NCBI GenBank assembly: GCA_025716855.1
Contig: JAIXMQ010000001.1
Location: 1,060,001-1,124,000 of the forward strand
Source: Pilaira anomala
Lineage: Eukaryota; Mucoromycota; Mucoromycetes; Mucorales; Mucoraceae
Reading direction: 5' to 3'
Length of the DNA: 64,000 nt
Below, in pieces: positions 59,675 through 64,000 of the stretch. Under the pieces are notes generated by a model, which did no database searches, was not told the origin of the DNA, and was given only the letters and a program-made list of their open reading frames with translations. The translations under genes and the position numbers were made by a program. Position 1 is the stretch's first letter; each line of letters opens with the position of its first letter.

Positions 59675-61153
59675 ATGCTTAAAAAGAAAAATGCAGGGGA
59701 GAGTAGTCTGGCTGTCATGTTTCGTCGTTTGTTAATTCAATCAAGTAAACGTGGTGCAACCTTAATAAATCGCCAACAAAAAATTACGACCACGCTTACA
59801 AAGACTTTACTTATTCCTACCATGTCTACTCAGTCTTTCTCTACTACAACACCTGCTGAACGAGGTATTCAGTTCCTTTCTAAAATTGAAAACTATGATT
59901 CCAGTACATACAAAACACTTGCTTTTTACAAGTTTCATACTTTTACAAAGCCTGAATTAGAAGAGTTTCGTATTCAGTTATTAACGGATTTAGGTGAGTT
60001 GGGTATCGTTGGAAGAATTTACATCTCGACTGAAGGTGTCAATGCTCAAATCGCTTGCCCTGAGGAATGTTTACCAAAATTACAGGAATATCATAGTAAC
60101 GTATTGAAGCCCATGTTTAACGGTAACTTGATGGATTTAAATATCGGTACTGAGCACGGTTTAAGATCTTTCCGTGCGTTGCATGTTCGTATTAGAAAAC
60201 AGGTAGGCACTTTCCCCCCCCCCCCTTTTTTCTGACGTTTAGATTCGAGACTCAACATATTCACTCTATCATAGCTTATTGTAGATGGATTAGATTCTAG
60301 TACATATGACTTAACAGATGAGCCTTCTCATTTATCACCAGCAGAATGGCACGAAAGATTAAGTACATATGAGGAACAAACGGGCAAAAAACCAGTTTTG
60401 ATAGATATGCGCAACCATTATGAAAGTAAAATTGGGTACTTTGATGGAGCGATTTGTCCTGACGCAGATACATATCAAGATAGTATAGATGCAATGAATG
60501 AAATTTGTGAAAATTTACCACGGGATCAAGAGATTTTCATGTACTGCACTGGTGGTATTCGTTGTACAAAAGCGGGAGCTATTCTTCAATCAGCAAGTAA
60601 GTTTAAAACAGTACATTTAGTAGAAGGTGGTATCACATCCTATGGTAGATGGATCGCAGAACAAGAAGATAAAGAATCACTTTTCCGTGGCAAGAATTTC
60701 ACATTTGATGCTCGTATGGGAGAAAAGATTACAGATGAAGTGATTGGTAAATGTCAGTTATGTGGACAAGCGAGCAACCGATACCAGAATTGTGCTCATG
60801 CATCATGTAATATTTTGATGTTATGTTGTCCAAGTTGTGCTGGCCAATTCTTGAATACATGTGCTCGTCTTCCTTGTTATGATACCGTGAGTGAATTTAT
60901 GAAACAATCAAAGCCCTTCTTTGAACCTGCTGGAGCTGTTATGGTAGATGGTGTGCGTGTATTTTTAAAACAAGGTGAGAAGGATATGAGTGCTAACTCA
61001 AAACGTGTTGTTGTTGGTAAAAAAGGTGTTCGTTGTGATAATGATCATATTCGTCGTACTCGTGCAATTGAAATTTTAGGTGAACCCGGAGAAATTCTTA
61101 AAGAATGGGCTAAAGCTGGTAGAGATCTTCCACCTAAACCTGTTGATTTGTAG
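59675..61153 (+). CDS. TrhO/YceA-like rhodanese-domain protein (tRNA uridine hydroxylase family)
   Basis: Two exons: 59675-60202 and 60275-61153; 468 residues, or 454 from Met15 at 59717, which begins a mitochondrial-type presequence (MFRRLLIQSSKRGATLINRQ). The N-terminal domain has FYKFHTFTKPELEEFR and IYISTEGVNAQIACPEE. The rhodanese domain has LIDMRNHYESKIGYFDGAIC and the catalytic loop YCTGGIRCTKAG (Cys267). A Cys-rich C-terminus (CQLCGQASNRYQNC, CCPSCAGQFLNTCARLPC) follows. The family (TrhO in bacteria, TSTD2-like in animals) makes 5-hydroxyuridine in tRNA wobble positions. The acceptor is ATAG|CTTATTGTAG; a later TAG acceptor would break the frame. Confidence 0.88.
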
Positions 61154-61157
61154 ATTC

Positions 61158-61159
<2 letters not shown>

Positions 61160-61217
<58 letters not shown>
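61160..61217. repeat. (CT)n microsatellite
   Basis: About 29 CT units starting seven bases after the stop codon of the TrhO-like gene, in its 3' untranslated region. Confidence 0.95.
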
Positions 61218-61220
<3 letters not shown>

Positions 61221-61437
61221 AATAAAAATAAAATTAGACTCCTTCTGCAAAATATACCAATGAAATAAATCGAATGCATTATTCGTTGAACTTATGATCG
61301 GACTTATACTTATTGATGTTAAACATGATTTTAGATAATGATAAGTATATTTGTTTATTTGATAGTTAAAGATAAGATATATATATATATATATGTATGA
61401 GAATAAAAATGAAAATAAGTATAAAAGGATAATAATG

Positions 61438-63260
61438 TGTTCACATCTTTCCTCGTTTGATGTTTTCACGAATAATTTCCATGGCATCCCAATCAACTCT
61501 GAAGCGTTTTTTTGTTGAAATTGGGAGATTGACTCCAAAAAAAAACAAATCTTCGGCACGTCTAACTCTTGACATAGCAACATACAGTTGACCATGATTC
61601 GGCATGTTTTCAAGATGTATGGCTACACAGTCAATAGTAGCAGATTGTGCTTTGTGAATAGTTGACGCAAATGCTGGAAATAAGGGAAATTGCTTGCGAG
61701 TATAATTTGTTTTGGTGACAGTACGCATAACCCGGTGTACCCAATACCGTTTAGTTTCACCATCAACAACTTTTTCTATTCCAATATTTTCTTCATTAAT
61801 TGAAAAGATTGTTGCTATTTATAGTCCCGTTGACTCAACCAGCGTTTACATTTAAGTTCTGCAAAAGCATAACTGGTATACCAATTTTTAAGCACAAAGT
61901 TCTTGAAAGTCGAGTTTCACGTAACGCTGCCATTGCTGTATGTTCTGAACAAGTATAATAATCCCAAGATTCAATAACAAATGTCTCACCAGGAAATGCA
62001 GTCAAGTCTTATGTATTAGCTTTTTCTGCATATTTTCTTTCTGTATATAAACGAAGGCAATTCAATGGTAATTCATTTTTTGAAACGGTTCGATTTATAA
62101 TAAAGTTTGCTACTCTCGTGTTAAACTTGGCTATTCTAACGAATTCAAGTATTTCCACAAATATAGGATCTCGTTGACGAATTGGATCTACAAGGTTATA
62201 TCTGTTGGAATGGTTGTATATGGCAGATTTCCAAAGAGATTCTTGTTTTGCTTGTTGAAGGGTAAGGCCTTTCAGAACTGGTGGAAGTTGAGCAAAGTCA
62301 CCAAAAAAAAAAAAAAATAGTGCGCATTCCTCCCATGGCTGTATTTCTTGTTGTTGTTTTCAAAAGTGCTGAATTTATTTTATCAAGCAGAGACTTGCTA
62401 ATCATAGAATATTCATCAATTAATAAAACTGATTTACGATAAATTTCTACATGCTCTCGAAGTCTTGACATATTCACAATTTCTTCTTCATTGACCATAC
62501 CAAAGAACCTATGTAAGGCTAACCACCAATGTTGTGAGCAGCTACTCCAGTTGGTGCCAGCTTAAACACTTGATATCCTTGGATTCTGTAATGACGTTCA
62601 AACATTTTCAAAAGAAATGATTTTCCCGTTCCAGCAGCACCAGAAACAAATGCACATGAGTTTAATTTAAGATCTCGAATCACACCATAAAAGATTTTTT
62701 TTTTGAGAAGGAAAAGATTGTTGAAACATCAAATCTAATTCAATTTTAGCAACTTCAATTCTACGTTCAATATCACTAACATCATTGAGGCTTGATACGT
62801 TGGGATCTCGAACAGGGATTGCATTTTGATCTACTAGGTAGGTGTAATACTCACGCCAAGATCGGGTACCACGAGCATCTGCAAATGTTTGGTTAATTCT
62901 GAGCTTGTGATGAATTACTATTTGTTGGTAATAATATGCTTCACCATCATTTTGACTAAACATATATGTTCTCCAAAAAGATTCTTTTTTTCCTTCAACT
63001 TGAACAAGTATTTGCCCTCCATTGGCGAAATATAGACCGGTAGATCTTCTTGTGCTTCCCTGAAATATGTTCTTCTTGCAGTTGGTGGATATACTTCTGG
63101 GTGAGGTATCTCATTATCTACTATTCTTTTTTTCGCTTTACTTGATTGCTGTTCATAAAAGCAGTAAAACTGAGGGAAAGTTAGTTGACCTCCTGCTTGT
63201 CTCTTTTCATATTTTTCTTTAAGAAAAAAAAAGAAATTGAAAAAAGTAGAACACATCAAC
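61438..63260 (-). pseudogene. PIF1/Helitron-type helicase, disrupted
   Basis: Read on the minus strand from about 63250. An N-terminal segment (FPQFYCFYEQQSSKAKKR, then PPTARRTYFREAQEDLPVYI) and SWREYYTYLVDQNAIP lead to the Walker A motif GAAGTGKSFLLK (about 62620), Walker B SVLLIDEYSMIS (about 62430), then LPPVLKGLTLQQAK, DPIRQRDPIF and the C-terminal PIF1 signature FASTIHKAQSATIDCVAIHL plus QLYVAMSRVRRAEDL, ending at 61438-61447. The reading frame is broken: shifts in A-runs near 62990, 62700 and 62306, a TAA around 62011 and a TGA near 61844. It is a helicase of the Helitron or PIF1 type with no Rep domain in view. Confidence 0.85.
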
Positions 63261-63480
63261 TTTTAGTATAGTAGGTACGCTATAAGGAAGCTGCTGAATT
63301 AAGTAGCTGCCTGATAGTTACATTTGTGAGAGCTGAAAATCATTTGAAGTTATACAAGTGTCCTCGTATAGAAATAGGAGGGTAACATTTTAGGCTATTT
63401 ATATTTTTTAGTATATAATCCGTTCCAAGTGATATTTAGCAAATGTCTATTTGGTCTGATTTTTCTGATATACCTTTTGC
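63261..63480. other. Spacer
   Basis: No gene seen. Confidence 0.3.
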
Positions 63481-63488
63481 CAAAATGA

Positions 63489-63649
63489 TGTCGCAAGAAA
63501 AAAAATTAAAGTGTCGCACTTTTTAAAAAAACGGTGTCGTATGTTTTTAGAAAAGAGTGTCGCACGATTCAGGAAAATAGTGTCGTGTCTAAAAAAAATA
63601 TAGTGTCGTGCTTTTCAAAAAAAATATGTCGCATATATAATTGTTTATT
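63489..63649. repeat. Seven-unit array, exact 23-bp period, TGTCG(C/T)
   Basis: TGTCGY begins at 63489, 63512, 63535, 63558, 63581, 63604 and 63627: every step is exactly 23 bp. Between the motifs the sequence is A/T-rich and only loosely conserved. The strict phase with poorly conserved filler suggests that the motif, not the whole unit, is under constraint, as in arrays of protein-binding sites. It ends just before the 3' end of the transposase fragment, so it may be a subterminal repeat of that element. Confidence 0.9.
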
Positions 63650-64000
63650 AAATAGGACGGCCTGTAAGGCAGTCATCAAAACGTTTAACGGAATAGCGTG
63701 CAAACCCTTCAAAAGATGACTGGGCAAAAAAAATCTGGTGCGTTTGGATCCGGAAATAGAACAAATAATCATTGTTTCCTTTTCGACTCTCTGGGGTGTT
63801 TCTTTCTACAAGCTCCAATTGAACCTTTTTAATGGTGAAAATCCATAAGTCAGCCATATAACGGTAGAGCGTTCTCTTTGAAATTCTCAATTCCTTAGAG
63901 CTACTAGTCATCTGATCTATTAACTGATCTATGGTGGCAGTGGGATACTTGTAATAGAAGTCGGACACTAAGCTTTTGGTCGCCTCTGCTAGTTCTCCTT
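63648..64000 (-). pseudogene. Tc1/IS630-like transposase N-terminal fragment (continues past right edge)
   Basis: Minus strand, open to the window end. It reads EATKSLVSDFYYKYPTATID and TSSSKELRISKRTLYRYMAD followed by KKVQLELVERNTPESRK. That is the two-helix-turn-helix head of a Tc1/IS630-like (DDE_3) transposase as recalled from Mucorales. After ERNTPESRK the frame runs into 33 unrelated residues and stops at 63648-63650 instead of entering the DDE domain, so the copy is truncated. The first Met seen is at 63968, but coding similarity starts further upstream. Confidence 0.6.

Noticed and set aside
61080..61279. Ser-Leu or Arg-Glu repeat peptides around 61160-61217
   Set aside because: Pure translation of the CT microsatellite.
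63489..63649. CRISPR array
   Set aside because: Repeats are six bases with A/T filler shorter than spacers, and the genome is eukaryotic.

Overview
The window is nuclear DNA from a fungus, most probably a member of the Mucorales (Mucoromycota). This rests on strong A/T bias, many long A/T homopolymers, and many short GT-AG introns (about 50-90 bp), often with T-rich acceptors. It also rests on gene content: a stand-alone tRNA-ligase domain, a Fanzor-carrying transposon, and two members of an expanded lineage-specific family. No species can be named. All gene models were spliced by eye; exon phases were checked and close.

Region by region. 1-3.3 kb: the left arm of a long inverted repeat and an old LTR. 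3.4-16.5 kb: dense housekeeping genes: VAC1/PEP7-like FYVE protein, SMN-like protein, A20/AN1 zinc-finger protein, bHLH factor, M13 neprilysin-like peptidase, ETT1-like protein and two F-box proteins. 16.7-18.2 kb: the right arm of the inverted repeat, with an intact acidic protein gene whose second copy runs off the left edge. 18.2-33.8 kb: a gene-poor accessory region. It holds a 3.06-kb Fanzor (eukaryotic TnpB) element with long inverted ends, one ten-exon Mucorales-type gene, a decayed gene, a 341-bp tandem array, an 18-bp minisatellite, a GC-rich hairpin cluster and a second LTR.

33.8-53.4 kb is gene-rich again: TAH18-like diflavin reductase, TUP1 corepressor, acetyl-CoA synthetase, two very similar MFS transporters in inverted orientation around a monofunctional tRNA ligase, and a FANCE-like protein. 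53.4-64 kb is mixed: a duplicated structured unit, a mariner relic, a five-exon Mucorales-type gene, a possible LINE ORF1 fragment, a TrhO/rhodanese gene, a broken PIF1/Helitron-type helicase, an array of seven TGTCG motifs exactly 23 bp apart, and the N-terminus of a Tc1/IS630-like transposase reaching the right edge.

Functional themes: RNA metabolism (SMN, tRNA ligase, TrhO, ETT1), acetate and nutrient use (acetyl-CoA synthetase, two transporters), transcriptional control (TUP1, bHLH), endosomal traffic (VAC1) and Fe-S assembly (TAH18). The most unusual object is the Fanzor element. Its left end is an inverted, internally deleted copy of its own 3' half, and that copy keeps a sense codon where the main gene has a stop.
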